DNA of 47,294 nt from Roseburia sp. 1XD42-69 (GCF_003612565.1 NZ_RAZG01000028.1:1-47294); one strand, 5' to 3'; positions 35,064-42,615 are shown, counted from the stretch's first letter. Numbers and translations: made by a program. The notes: generated by a model not told the origin, from the sequence alone.

Positions 35064-36104
35064 TTATTTCACTTTAATTTTTACCGTTGCTTTCTTTTTG
35101 CTTCCGTCCTTTGCCGTAGCGGTAATTTTGACAGTTCCTTTTTTCTTAGCGGAAACTTTACCTTTGGAATTAACGGTTGCAATTTTCTTATTAGAAGTTT
35201 TCCAGGTCACTTTCTGATTGTCAGCAGTTGCGGGTGTAACAGTTACTTTCAATGTCTGGCTTTTTTTCACCTTCATGGTTTTATTGCCCTTGATTGCCAG
35301 CTTTGTAACCTTAACGGCTTTCTTGCTTGCATTTAAAGTAACTTTTGCTGTTTTTCCATTACTGGTTTTTGCAGTAATTGTTGCTTTTCCAGCCTTTTTA
35401 ATTTTTACTTTGCCCTTGCTGTCAACAGTTGCAATTTTCTTATTGGATGTTGACCATTTCACTTTTTTGTCTTTTGCATCCTTTGGTGTTACCGTAGCTT
35501 TAAAGCTGTAGGTTTTTCCCACTTTTGCTTTTAAAGTACCTTTTACAGTCTGGCCGTTTAATGTAATAGCTACTTTTGAAACTTTCTTATCTACTGGCTG
35601 CTCATCCTTCGTCGTTTTCACTGTTACCGTTGCAGTGGCTGTCTTATTGCCATCCTGTGTGGTAACTGTGATGGTTGCTTCCCCGTCACCGGTTGCTGTC
35701 ACTGTACCATTTGCTACCGTTGCAACCTTATCATTGGAAGTTGCCCATGTAACATTTTTGTTTGTTGCATTAGCCGGAGCTACGGTAGCCGTTAATGTTG
35801 CAGTTGCTCCGATTTTGTCCAAAGTAACCGCTGTCGGCGCCACTGTCACACCTGTAACTGCCACTGTGTTAGGTGTATTGTCACCTGGCTTTTCATTTCC
35901 ACTGGTAGTTCCGCCTGGCGTATTGTCCCCGCCGCCGCTGGTTATGTCTCCGCTTCCGCTGGTTACTGCTGCTTCCCCATTTCCCGTTGAAGCGTAAACA
36001 GCAAAATTTGCCGGAAGCAATGTAGTTCCCAAACATACTGCCATAGCAACTGCCGCTGCACGTTTCACAAAACCTTTTGTGAACTTTACTTTCAGTTCTG
36101 TCAT
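35064..36104 (-). CDS. Secreted Ig-like (BIG2) repeat protein
   Basis: A 346-residue exported protein. The signal peptide covers about residues 1-39 (basic start, hydrophobic core AAAVAMAVCLGTTLL, cut after VYAS or similar). A Gly/Ser/Thr-rich linker (about 40-80) and three BIG2-type beta domains follow: about 82-165, 168-255 and 258-346. Each domain has the mark VTWATSNDKVATV, VKWSTSNKKIATV or VTWKTSNKKIATV. The last two are very Lys-rich. There is no LPxTG or membrane anchor. The second ATG is used because AGGAGG lies eight bases upstream. Its promoter shares twin operators with the nearby ribbon-helix-helix gene. Confidence 0.9.
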   Translation of the reverse strand: MTELKVKFTKGFVKRAAAVAMAVCLGTTLLPANFAVYASTGNGEAAVTSGSGDITSGGGDNTPGGTTSGNEKPGDNTPNTVAVTGVTVAPTAVTLDKIGATATLTATVAPANATNKNVTWATSNDKVATVANGTVTATGDGEATITVTTQDGNKTATATVTVKTTKDEQPVDKKVSKVAITLNGQTVKGTLKAKVGKTYSFKATVTPKDAKDKKVKWSTSNKKIATVDSKGKVKIKKAGKATITAKTSNGKTAKVTLNASKKAVKVTKLAIKGNKTMKVKKSQTLKVTVTPATADNQKVTWKTSNKKIATVNSKGKVSAKKKGTVKITATAKDGSKKKATVKIKVK

Positions 36105-36164
36105 TTTCATGTCCTCCTATTTTTCTCTTTTTTATCCTTTTTGTATGGCATTTCTTTCCATACT

Positions 36165-36181
36165 GTGATTCAGTGAATCAC
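36165..36181. promoter_or_regulatory. Operator 2 of Ig-like protein gene
   Basis: A perfect palindrome with eight-base arms, GTGATTCA-G-TGAATCAC, downstream of the promoter at roughly +6 to +22. Its centre is 35 bases from the spacer operator. Confidence 0.75.
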
Positions 36182-36193
36182 TCTGCATGTATC

Positions 36194-36222
36194 ATTATAA
36201 CGGTTCAGTGAACCACTGTCAA
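36194..36222 (-). promoter_or_regulatory. Promoter with embedded operator, Ig-like protein gene
   Basis: Minus strand TTGACA (plus 36217-36222), 17-base spacer, TATAAT (plus 36194-36199). The spacer holds the palindrome GGTTCA-G-TGAACC (36202-36214). Confidence 0.85.
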
Positions 36223-36298
36223 CAATAAATCAAAACTTTTTAGCTGCCTTGTGCCATTTTGTATCCTTTTAAGGAATATGAAAGAATATTTTAAGGAA

Positions 36299-36322
36299 GG
36301 GCCGGTGACAATGCACCGGCCC
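36299..36322 (-). terminator. GC-rich hairpin after ribbon-helix-helix gene
   Basis: GGGCCGGTG (36299-36307) and CACCGGCCC (36314-36322) form nine base pairs with a six-base loop. The downstream tail on the minus strand is TTCCTT, a weak U-run. Confidence 0.55.
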
Positions 36323-36393
36323 ACATGAGAAAAACAATTTTGTCTGGCTGCCTTATTAAAATAAAAAACTTAACTGTATAATCTATTATCTAG

Positions 36394-36434
36394 GGATATG
36401 GGCTGACCTATCCGAGTGGTGGCAATCCACCACT
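36394..36434. other. Two tandem hairpins just after the ribbon-helix-helix stop codon
   Basis: AGTGGTGG-CAAT-CCACCACT (36415-36434) is a perfect eight-base-pair hairpin. Next to it, GGATA...TATCC (36394-36413) folds with a bulged base and two further G-C pairs. They start seven bases from the stop codon. No U-run follows. Function unknown. Confidence 0.5.
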
Positions 36435-36440
36435 GTACAC

Positions 36441-36620
36441 TTACTTTGCACTTCCTCTGGATCTGCTCCGATTTTCTGTTGTATTTAACCCTAGAAGAAT
36501 TAAATCACAGAGCATATGATTCATTGTCACATTTGCATATTTAGAAGATTTTAAAACATCTAATTCTTCTTTCATAGCGTTGGACACAGAAACAGAATAG
36601 CGTTTTGGATTTTCAGCCAT
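36441..36620 (-). CDS. Ribbon-helix-helix transcription regulator A
   Basis: A 59-residue Arc/CopG-type protein. The N-terminal beta strand is KRYSVSVS (residues 5-12) and the two helices are AMKEELDVLKSS and VTMNHMLCDLILLGL. A basic tail NRSRSRGSAK ends it. Such proteins bind short palindromes as dimers in the DNA major groove. The start at MAENPKRY has GGGGAG close upstream. The gene has its own twin operators nearly identical to those on the Ig-like protein gene, so it probably represses itself and that gene; this is inference from the shared sites. Confidence 0.85.
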   Translation of the reverse strand: MAENPKRYSVSVSNAMKEELDVLKSSKYANVTMNHMLCDLILLGLNTTENRSRSRGSAK

Positions 36621-36638
36621 ACTCTCCCCTCCTCTCAA

Positions 36639-36651
36639 GGTTCAGTGAATC
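36639..36651. promoter_or_regulatory. Operator 2 of regulator A
   Basis: GGTTCA-G-TGAATC plus the next A and C, a near-perfect palindrome centred at 36645, downstream of the -10 box and just before the ribosome site. Confidence 0.7.
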
Positions 36652-36667
36652 ACTATTTGCATTATTC

Positions 36668-36696
36668 ATTATAAGAGTTCAGTGAACCACTGTCAA
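36668..36696 (-). promoter_or_regulatory. Promoter with embedded operator, regulator A
   Basis: Minus strand TTGACA (plus 36691-36696), 17-base spacer, TATAAT (plus 36668-36673). The spacer has GTTCA-G-TGAAC (36677-36687). The -35 and operator sequence are the same as at 36202-36222. Confidence 0.85.
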
Positions 36697-36771
36697 TAAA
36701 AATGTAAAATTTTCCAATGGGTTTTTCTTCTTAAATTACCAGAAACCTTTTGTTTTTCAGCTTTAGTTGCC

Positions 36772-36800
36772 TTTACATCCTAGCATTACTCCGGTATAAT
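36772..36800 (+). promoter_or_regulatory. Promoter of regulator B
   Basis: TTTACA (36772-36777), 17 bases, TATAAT (36795-36800). The spacer has no TTCAGTGAA operator, unlike the two neighbouring promoters. Confidence 0.7.
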
Positions 36801-36819
36801 CACAAATGAGGTGATGCAT

Positions 36820-37005
36820 ATGGCTACAAACAGACCAAGATATACGGTTTCTGTGGATGATGAACTATTCCAGAGAATTGAAGACTTCCGCTACGAACAT
36901 CGTTATCAAACGCGTTCTCAGGCGACAGTTGAGCTCATTCGGCTTGGACTTGAAGCATTAAAAAAAGAGCAGACGGAAAAAAATGACGCATCTTCCGACA
37001 ATTGA
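36820..37005 (+). CDS. Ribbon-helix-helix protein B
   Basis: A 61-residue Arc/CopG-like protein on the plus strand. Strand PRYTVSVDD (residues 5-13) is followed by helices ELFQRIEDFRYEHR and SQATVELIRLGLEALKKE, then an acidic tail. It has GAGGTG six bases before the ATG. It differs from regulator A in sequence and charge. It may be a paralogue, an antitoxin without a visible toxin, or a regulator of something outside the window. Its stop codon lies in the stem of a hairpin terminator. Confidence 0.8.
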   Translation: MATNRPRYTVSVDDELFQRIEDFRYEHRYQTRSQATVELIRLGLEALKKEQTEKNDASSDN

Positions 37006-37048
37006 AGAAAAATCACTGGAAATTGCTTTTATCCAGTGATTTTTCTTC
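37004..37048. terminator. Hairpin terminator shared by regulator B and ABC-F gene
   Basis: A perfect 16-base-pair stem, GAAGAAAAATCACTGG (37004-37019) with CCAGTGATTTTTCTTC (37033-37048). T-rich arms serve both strands. Confidence 0.75.
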
Positions 37049-37087
37049 ATTTCACATAAAATCTCCGCCGTTAAACCTCCGGCTGCT

Positions 37088-38581
37088 CTAAAAGTTCTCT
37101 TTTAAGACCTGCACAACCTTTGTGGCCGTCTTTTCACAAAATGTTTTGTCATGCTCCACAAACAAAAGGGTGGGCTGCCATTTTAAAATCAGGTTTTCCA
37201 ACTGCATCCTTGAAAAAATATCAATATAATTTAAGGGTTCATCCCAAATATAAAGATGCGCCTTTTCGCAGAGACTTTTTGCAAGCAGGACTTTTTTCTT
37301 CTGCCCCTCGCTGTACTCTCTCATATCCTTGTCAAACATTTCCCTGGAAAAATCCAGTTTTCTAAGCACTGCTTTAAACAAACTTTCCTCTACTCCTTCT
37401 TTTACAGCAAAATCCTTAAGGTTTCCCCCCAGAAAAGAAGTGTCCTGGGAAACATAGGAGATAACCAGCCCGCTGCCCACTTTATATTCCCCCTCATATG
37501 CAATCTTCTCCCCCAGGAGTAATTTAATAACACTGGACTTCCCGCATCCATTGCATCCCTTTAACGCCACCCTGTCGCCTCGTTTTATGTCAAAGGCAAC
37601 ATTCCCGCATATCTTTCGGTTGTCATAAAACAGAGACACATTTTTAAGCTCGGCATAAACGTTGGAATGGTACTCCAGGGGACTTATTTTCAGGTCATCC
37701 GCCCTTTCTATATTTTTAAGCAGCTTTGACTTTTCTGCAATCTTCTTTTCCGCCCGTGCCTCCCCGGCCTTTGCCTTTGCCATCATCTTTGCTGACTTAT
37801 GACCTATATAACCTCTGTCCACCCGCAGGCCGGCAATTCTGGTATGGTATTTTGTCTTTTCCACCTTATCCGCCCACTTAGCCTTCTCCGCCGCCGTCTC
37901 CTGTAATTTATGGATTTCTTTCTTTAACCTGTCATTCTCCGAAACCTCAAAGGCGTCACGGCGGCTTTTATTTTCCATCCAGGAAGAAAAATTTCCCTGC
38001 TCTATCTCAATATTATTTTTATTAATGGATAAAATGTGGTCAGTACAGGTGTCCAGGAAAGCCCTGTCATGGGATACTAAAATAAACCCTTTTTTGCTTT
38101 TCAGATAATTTGCTACCAAATCCCTTGCCTCTTCATCTAAATGGTTTGTGGGCTCGTCAATTAAAAGGAAATAATTGTCCCTGGAAAACAGAACGGAAAG
38201 CATCACTTTCGTCTGTTCCCCGTTGGAAAGAGTATCAAAGGGCCGGAATAACACAGAATCATCCACCTTAAGAATGGATAACTCCCTGGAAATCTTCCAG
38301 TAATCATAATCCGGGTATATCTCATCTACAATATCTATCCCATTTCTTGTCTTATCCCCCGTGTGAAAGGGAAAATAATCAAAACAGGAACTGTGGGTTA
38401 TCTTACCCTGATAGGGAAACTGCCCTAAAAGTAATTTTAAAAAAGTAGTTTTTCCCCTTCCGTTTCTCCCTGTAAATCCCAGCCTCCAATCTGTATCTAT
38501 GACAAAACTTACATTTTCAAATACATTATCATAACTGCCCTCATAGGCAAAAGTTAAATTCGATACTTTTATCTGTGCCAT
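37088..38581 (-). CDS. ABC-F ribosome-protection ATPase, Lsa type
   Basis: A 497-residue cytoplasmic protein with two ABC domains and no membrane part. Domain 1 has Walker A GRNGRGKTT (about residue 37), signature LSNGEQTKVML (about 131) and Walker B FLLIDEPTNHLDEE (about 153). The linker contains DRGYIGHKSAKMM, a mark of the Lsa group. Domain 2 has GCNGCGKSS (about 338), YSEGQKKKVLL (about 431) and LYIWDEPLNYID (about 450). Lsa proteins dislodge lincosamides, pleuromutilins and streptogramin A from the 50S subunit. Actual resistance is untested. The ATG has GGAGG eight bases upstream. A 300-base attenuator leader precedes it. The frame stays open upstream to 38755 but that part is leader RNA. 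Confidence 0.88.
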   Translation of the reverse strand: MAQIKVSNLTFAYEGSYDNVFENVSFVIDTDWRLGFTGRNGRGKTTFLKLLLGQFPYQGKITHSSCFDYFPFHTGDKTRNGIDIVDEIYPDYDYWKISRELSILKVDDSVLFRPFDTLSNGEQTKVMLSVLFSRDNYFLLIDEPTNHLDEEARDLVANYLKSKKGFILVSHDRAFLDTCTDHILSINKNNIEIEQGNFSSWMENKSRRDAFEVSENDRLKKEIHKLQETAAEKAKWADKVEKTKYHTRIAGLRVDRGYIGHKSAKMMAKAKAGEARAEKKIAEKSKLLKNIERADDLKISPLEYHSNVYAELKNVSLFYDNRKICGNVAFDIKRGDRVALKGCNGCGKSSVIKLLLGEKIAYEGEYKVGSGLVISYVSQDTSFLGGNLKDFAVKEGVEESLFKAVLRKLDFSREMFDKDMREYSEGQKKKVLLAKSLCEKAHLYIWDEPLNYIDIFSRMQLENLILKWQPTLLFVEHDKTFCEKTATKVVQVLKENF

Positions 38582-38619
38582 TTCTTTGTCCTCCTTTGCT
38601 TTGGCGTGTGCAATCGAGT

Positions 38620-38645
38620 AGGGATGGTTTTCCCCTACTCGCCGT
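38620..38645 (-). other. Hairpin next to ABC-F ribosome site
   Basis: Minus strand GAGTAGGG and CCCTACTC pair closely upstream of the GGAGG of the ABC-F gene, with no U-run. It may modulate translation initiation. Coordinates are approximate. Confidence 0.4.
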
Positions 38646-38696
38646 GTGGCCCGCATGCCGCGTCTGCGGCAAATTTCCATATGCGGGTCTGCGCAT

Positions 38697-38726
38697 AAAA
38701 ATAGCCGCAGGAAAGTAAATTCCTGC
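38697..38726 (-). terminator. Attenuator terminator in ABC-F leader
   Basis: Minus strand GCAGGAA (plus 38720-38726) pairs with TTCCTGC in the segment at plus 38707-38716. A GGCTATTTTT tail follows. The 3' arm ACTTTCCTGC can instead pair over ten bases with GCAGGAAAGT at plus 38783-38792, which forms an antiterminator. Confidence 0.7.
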
Positions 38727-38782
38727 AGCCCGAAAGACAAAGAAACGCTATGCATTCCTTGTTATAAGGGAAAAGAATTCAT

Positions 38783-38858
38783 ACTTTCCTGCTTACAGGC
38801 ACAACAAAATGGACAGTAGTTACTGTCGAAATCACAATTTGTCTGCCTGAAATCATTA
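38783..38858 (-). promoter_or_regulatory. Leader antiterminator segment and upstream hairpin
   Basis: After the leader peptide stop, the minus strand has CAGGCA...TGCCTG enclosing a perfect GACAGTA-AC-TACTGTC hairpin, and then GCAGGAAAGT (38792-38783), the antiterminator strand. Ribosome stalling on the peptide could decide which pairing forms. This reading is by analogy with known Lsa/VmlR/VgaL-type attenuators. Confidence 0.55.
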
Positions 38859-38876
38859 GCAAGAAAATATGAACAT
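38856..38876 (-). CDS. Six-residue leader peptide MFIFSC
   Basis: ATG to TAA encoding MFIFSC with the strong site GGAGGTGA (38888-38881) placed for initiation. It is the first translated frame of the ABC-F transcript and probably senses ribosome stalling by antibiotic. The peptide is too short for homology evidence; the ribosome site and position carry the case. Confidence 0.6.
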   Translation of the reverse strand: MFIFSC

Positions 38877-38910
38877 CCTTTCACCTCCAAATTTCATATA
38901 AACTGTTAGT

Positions 38911-38919
38911 ATTATATCA
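38911..38919 (-). promoter_or_regulatory. Extended -10 promoter of ABC-F gene
   Basis: Minus strand TGA-TATAAT, with TATAAT at plus 38911-38916. No convincing -35 box is visible, so the TG extension may be important. Start near 38904. Confidence 0.6.
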
Positions 38920-38941
38920 TGATTTTCAATATAATTTGTTT

Positions 38942-39238
38942 TTATGCATTATCCGGTTTTGCATAACGGTTCCAAACTTTATCCGCCCCGCACACATGCT
39001 TGCTTCCATCGGCCTCCGTTATAACATAATCTCCGTTTCCAATAAATGTCCTGCCTCTGCGGTGTACAATATACGGGCACACAATAGAGCCATCCTCTCT
39101 TGTTATCTTAACCAAAAAATCTGTGACAATCCAGCCTTTTGTCACAACATCGGACCAGAGCTCAAAACCATCTTCCATATTTTTTCCCACTTCATATTGC
39201 TCCACGTCAACTTCAAAACTAATTCTGCTGCTCTTCAT
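38942..39238 (-). CDS. Hypothetical 98-residue protein
   Basis: A soluble protein that I do not recognise. The N-terminal third is acidic and amphipathic (EVDVEQYEVGKNMEDG). The rest has alternating strands and ends with GNGDYVITEADGSKHV and CGADKVWNRY, looking like a small beta-rich domain. There is no signal peptide or hydrophobic helix. The ATG has GGAGG seven bases upstream. Its 3' end reaches the ABC-F promoter, but nothing shows a functional link. It seems to be a single-gene unit downstream of GH42 in gene order only, since all genes here are read right to left. Confidence 0.65.
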   Translation of the reverse strand: MKSSRISFEVDVEQYEVGKNMEDGFELWSDVVTKGWIVTDFLVKITREDGSIVCPYIVHRRGRTFIGNGDYVITEADGSKHVCGADKVWNRYAKPDNA

Positions 39239-39371
39239 CTTTTACCCTCCTGTCATTTTCCATATATCAGACCTGCACATTACCAACCCGCCAATAAATA
39301 TATATTCCTACTTCTATAATAATGTAAATCACCGGATTTGTCCAGTTATTCTTTTAGGCCCACTTTAACCC

Positions 39372-41387
39372 TTAACTTTCCGCCAATATGCGAAGATCCC
39401 AGCCTTTTACCTCAAAAGTACCTCCCCCATCTACCTGCTCTTTTGTAAATATGTCCCTGGCAAGGATTCCCTCATGAACTGCCCTTTGTACTTCCGGTGA
39501 ATAGTTCAGGTAAAACCAGAAAGCCTTCCCCTCCTCATTCCTGCCTTTTCGCAAAATCAAGGGAAACTCTGCCTTTGGTACATCAAGCCCGGCATCCTTT
39601 AAAGCCATGTCGAAAACTTTCCACAAAACCCTTTTATCCGTCATACATCCAAGGTAATATCCAAATCCCTCTCCAAAGGGATGCCTGGTAACGGCAGCGT
39701 AATCTTTCCAGTTATAATGCCCATAAGATGCCAACACCTGAGTATCCTCCTCCGGAATTAAAAGCTCCATGAATTTTTCAGCATAAAAATTTTCCGCTCC
39801 ACAGGTAATATCCCCGGATAATACTACATTTTTGGGAAAAGTAAACTGATGGTATGTCACCCCAAGGGCCTGATGGATGATATGGGGCTGTACACTGTGG
39901 TACACTTTCACATTTTCATTGGCAAACCCGCTTTTAAAGGTAGCCACTAGGACTCCTCCATTATTTATATAATCATTTAATTTTTTCAGTACCCTTTCAT
40001 CTGCTGCATACAGGACAGGTACGACAATCATTTTATACTCATTGAGGTTCTGGGATTCCTCCCAGACAAAATCACATTCCACATTATGCTCATACAATGT
40101 ATCATATACCCACCGAAGAACATCATTATATTTTATACCCTCATTGGAGGCGGCTGCTGCCTCTATGCCAAACCATTCCAGTGCAGTTAACGCTTCATTA
40201 CTTACAAGAATAGCCACATCATTCTTCTTTTTCAAATTTACTAAAAATTTGCCATACTTTTCAAACTCAGCCCCCACTCTGCAGGCTTCTATATATGTTT
40301 CATTTTCTTCCAGGTCGTGGCTCAAAAGCCCTTTCCAGTATGTTTCCAGGGAATTGTGTATAGAATGCCAATGCCAGTACTCCACTGCATTTGCCCCGGA
40401 CGCAATATGGCTGAATGCCTGAAGCCTAAGCTGCCCTTTGTAAGGCGTCCAACAAGGGAAACCCTGGGCCTGAGTCTCTAAAATCAAATAGTTGTCCCCC
40501 TTTAAGGAACGAATCAAATCTCCCCCAAATGCAATCTCTTTTCCTGTAAGTTCATCCTGGGTGGGATGATAGATATCCGCTCCTGCAATCGTCAGGCATT
40601 TTGCGATGTCATAGTGATCTGCATTGGGCTGAACCCCATAAGAATGTCCCCGCCAGTCAAAATCAAGATTGTGGGTGATAAACTGTTCTTCCCTTTTGTA
40701 CTCCCCCACTATCCCTGCCTGCCAGGAGAGAAATTCCGACACAAGAGCGCGCTGAAACTTTTCAAACTCCGCCCCAAGGCTTCCGTTTACCGTCCCCCTC
40801 ACATCAGGAAAATCCTCCCAGGCATCCAGACGGTTGCTCCAGTAATCCAGGCCAAATTCTCTGTTCAAAGCATTTAAATCGTCTTTAAACTTTACACGGA
40901 GATACTTTACAAATCGTCTCTGAACATTTTCTCCCGCAGTCCCATAATATTTTGTCTCATTGTCCAACTGATAGCCAATCACACATTTTCTGTGTGCTGT
41001 GCGCTTCATCATTTCCCGGATGATCCTTTCACTATAAAATAAATACACCGGATGGGTGATATCCATAATCTGTCTGTGCCCATAAATCCCCCTGCCCTCT
41101 TTGGTCAAGGCCAGCACATCCGGATGGGATTTCACCATCCAGGAAGGAACCGCATAAGTAGGCGTTCCCACTATAACGGAAATTCCCGCTTCCTCCATTG
41201 CATCCAAAACTTGTTCCAACTGAGAAAAATCAAATATCCCTTCCTGAGGTTCATATGTACTCCAGGTGGATTCCCCAATCCGCGCCAGGTTTATCCCGGC
41301 CTTTTTCATCATAGCTATATCTTTATCCAGCCGCTGCACCGGCATATATTCCAAATAATATGCCGCCCCATAATAGAGCTTGTCCAT
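39372..41387 (-). CDS. GH42 beta-galactosidase
   Basis: A 671-residue glycoside hydrolase family 42 enzyme. The N-terminal TIM barrel has YLEYMPVQRLDKDI near residue 12 and ARIGESTWSTYEPQEG near 36. The acid/base Glu is in YQLDNETKYYG (about 145) and the nucleophile Glu in NYLILETQAQGFP (about 305). A trimerisation domain and beta-sandwich follow (EWFGIEAAAAS onward). No signal peptide, so it cuts beta-galactosides taken up by the cell. It starts 15 bases after the HAD gene and has GGAG six bases upstream. No transporter gene lies next to it. Confidence 0.92.
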   Translation of the reverse strand: MDKLYYGAAYYLEYMPVQRLDKDIAMMKKAGINLARIGESTWSTYEPQEGIFDFSQLEQVLDAMEEAGISVIVGTPTYAVPSWMVKSHPDVLALTKEGRGIYGHRQIMDITHPVYLFYSERIIREMMKRTAHRKCVIGYQLDNETKYYGTAGENVQRRFVKYLRVKFKDDLNALNREFGLDYWSNRLDAWEDFPDVRGTVNGSLGAEFEKFQRALVSEFLSWQAGIVGEYKREEQFITHNLDFDWRGHSYGVQPNADHYDIAKCLTIAGADIYHPTQDELTGKEIAFGGDLIRSLKGDNYLILETQAQGFPCWTPYKGQLRLQAFSHIASGANAVEYWHWHSIHNSLETYWKGLLSHDLEENETYIEACRVGAEFEKYGKFLVNLKKKNDVAILVSNEALTALEWFGIEAAAASNEGIKYNDVLRWVYDTLYEHNVECDFVWEESQNLNEYKMIVVPVLYAADERVLKKLNDYINNGGVLVATFKSGFANENVKVYHSVQPHIIHQALGVTYHQFTFPKNVVLSGDITCGAENFYAEKFMELLIPEEDTQVLASYGHYNWKDYAAVTRHPFGEGFGYYLGCMTDKRVLWKVFDMALKDAGLDVPKAEFPLILRKGRNEEGKAFWFYLNYSPEVQRAVHEGILARDIFTKEQVDGGGTFEVKGWDLRILAES

Positions 41388-41402
41388 TCCCGTCTCCTTT
41401 TC

Positions 41403-41996
41403 CTATGATTCCAGTTCTTCTTTCACCTTGTCAAAATCCTCTTTAAATACAAAGCCTTTTAAACCTGCTTTCTCCGCCCCTTTTACATTGTCTTCCCTGT
41501 CATCAATAAACAGACATTCCTGAGGTTTTAGATGATGGGATTCCAACAGATAACGGTAAATCTCAATCTCCGGCTTTAACATATGTACCTCAGCGGATAC
41601 CACAATCCCATCAAAAAAATCCATATCAATCTGCCTTGGAAAGTACTGGAAAAACTCTATGGCCGCATTGGAGAGCACGTAAAGTCCGTATCCTTTTTCC
41701 TTTACATATGCCATAAACTCCCCGGCTCCCTTCACCGGAAGCATACACACGTCCCAGTTTTCCACGCATTTTCTTAATTTTTCATGTAATTTTTCAGGAA
41801 CGCGTTTTTTTACTAGGTCAAAACGCTCTGCATTGGTAATGTCACCTCTGTCCCCCATGGCCCATTCCGGCCCCGCAAACAATTCCTTTTTGATTATCTG
41901 CTTTTCTTCCTGTGTGTCACAGACCTGGTCTAAAATTACATCGGGATTGTAATCTAACAACACATTTCCCATATCAAATATAATATTCTTAATCAT
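41403..41996 (-). CDS. HAD-IA family hydrolase
   Basis: A 197-residue phosphatase-like protein. Motif I is FDMGNVLLDYN (Asp nucleophile near residue 8, but with GN in place of the general acid Asp-x-Asp, as in the YihX-like subgroup), motif II is VLSNAAIEF near 103, and motif III/IV is KPEIEIYRYLL near 142 and FIDDREDNVKGAEKAG near 166. Substrate is unknown; YihX-type enzymes remove phosphate from alpha-glucose 1-phosphate. The start at MIKNIIFDMG has GGAGG nine bases upstream, and a longer frame is rejected. It is followed closely by GH42, so the pair may serve sugar use. Confidence 0.85.
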   Translation of the reverse strand: MIKNIIFDMGNVLLDYNPDVILDQVCDTQEEKQIIKKELFAGPEWAMGDRGDITNAERFDLVKKRVPEKLHEKLRKCVENWDVCMLPVKGAGEFMAYVKEKGYGLYVLSNAAIEFFQYFPRQIDMDFFDGIVVSAEVHMLKPEIEIYRYLLESHHLKPQECLFIDDREDNVKGAEKAGLKGFVFKEDFDKVKEELES

Positions 41997-42057
41997 ATAG
42001 TTTCTCCTCCCCCTTTTTTTCTTGCTCCATTCTACCACTTTTCTGCAAATAATGGAA

Positions 42058-42615
42058 TTACAATATGGAAAGTCCTCCCAAAAGGATTTTGACACCGATA
42101 GCAATAAGAATGATTCCCCCGCAGACCTGGGCCTTTGCCTGGTATTTTGCCCCAAAAATACTTCCCATCTTCACCCCCGCCCCAGAGCACACAAAGGTCA
42201 CAAGACCAATAAAAGATACGGCGGGAATAATTGCAACTTTTAAAAAGGCAAAGGTAACTCCCACCGCCAGAGCGTCAATGCTGGTTGCCACCGCCAAAAG
42301 AAACATGCTCTTTCCATCCATGGCAGCATCCACATCCCCCTCCCCGGTAAAAGCTTCTTTTACCATGCTTCCCCCAAGGAACAAGAGAAGCAGAAAAGCA
42401 ATCCAGTGTGCATATTTTGTAATCATATCTGCAAAAAAACTTCCCAGAAAATAGCCGATTAGGGGCATCAATGCCTGAAATCCCCCAAACCACACCCCTG
42501 CAATGCACATGTGCTTTACCTTTATATTTCCCAAAGATAAACCTTTGCATACAGATACTGCAAATGCATCCATAGACAACCCAACCGCCAAAATAAATAA
42601 TTCTGCAATACTCAT
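42058..42615 (-). CDS. mntP: Manganese efflux pump MntP
   Basis: A 185-residue inner-membrane protein with six hydrophobic segments. The conserved Asp residues are in GLSMDAFAVSVCKG (about residue 16) and ATSIDALAVGVTFA (about 118), the two pseudo-repeat halves of the MntP/DUF204 family. It exports Mn2+. The ATG at MSIAELFILA has AAGGAG six bases upstream. A probable Mn2+ riboswitch and terminator lie upstream, which supports the substrate. Followed 61 bases later by the HAD gene. Confidence 0.93.
   Translation of the reverse strand: MSIAELFILAVGLSMDAFAVSVCKGLSLGNIKVKHMCIAGVWFGGFQALMPLIGYFLGSFFADMITKYAHWIAFLLLLFLGGSMVKEAFTGEGDVDAAMDGKSMFLLAVATSIDALAVGVTFAFLKVAIIPAVSFIGLVTFVCSGAGVKMGSIFGAKYQAKAQVCGGIILIAIGVKILLGGLSIL

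Noticed and set aside
35218-35997. Long plus-strand hydrophobic frames antisense to the Ig-like gene
   Set aside because: They mirror the Lys/Thr/Val-rich codons of the real gene; no ribosome site or promoter was seen.
38582-38755. N-terminal extension of the ABC-F protein in the same frame
   Set aside because: The stretch is the structured leader; the true start has GGAGG and matches Lsa-type N-termini.
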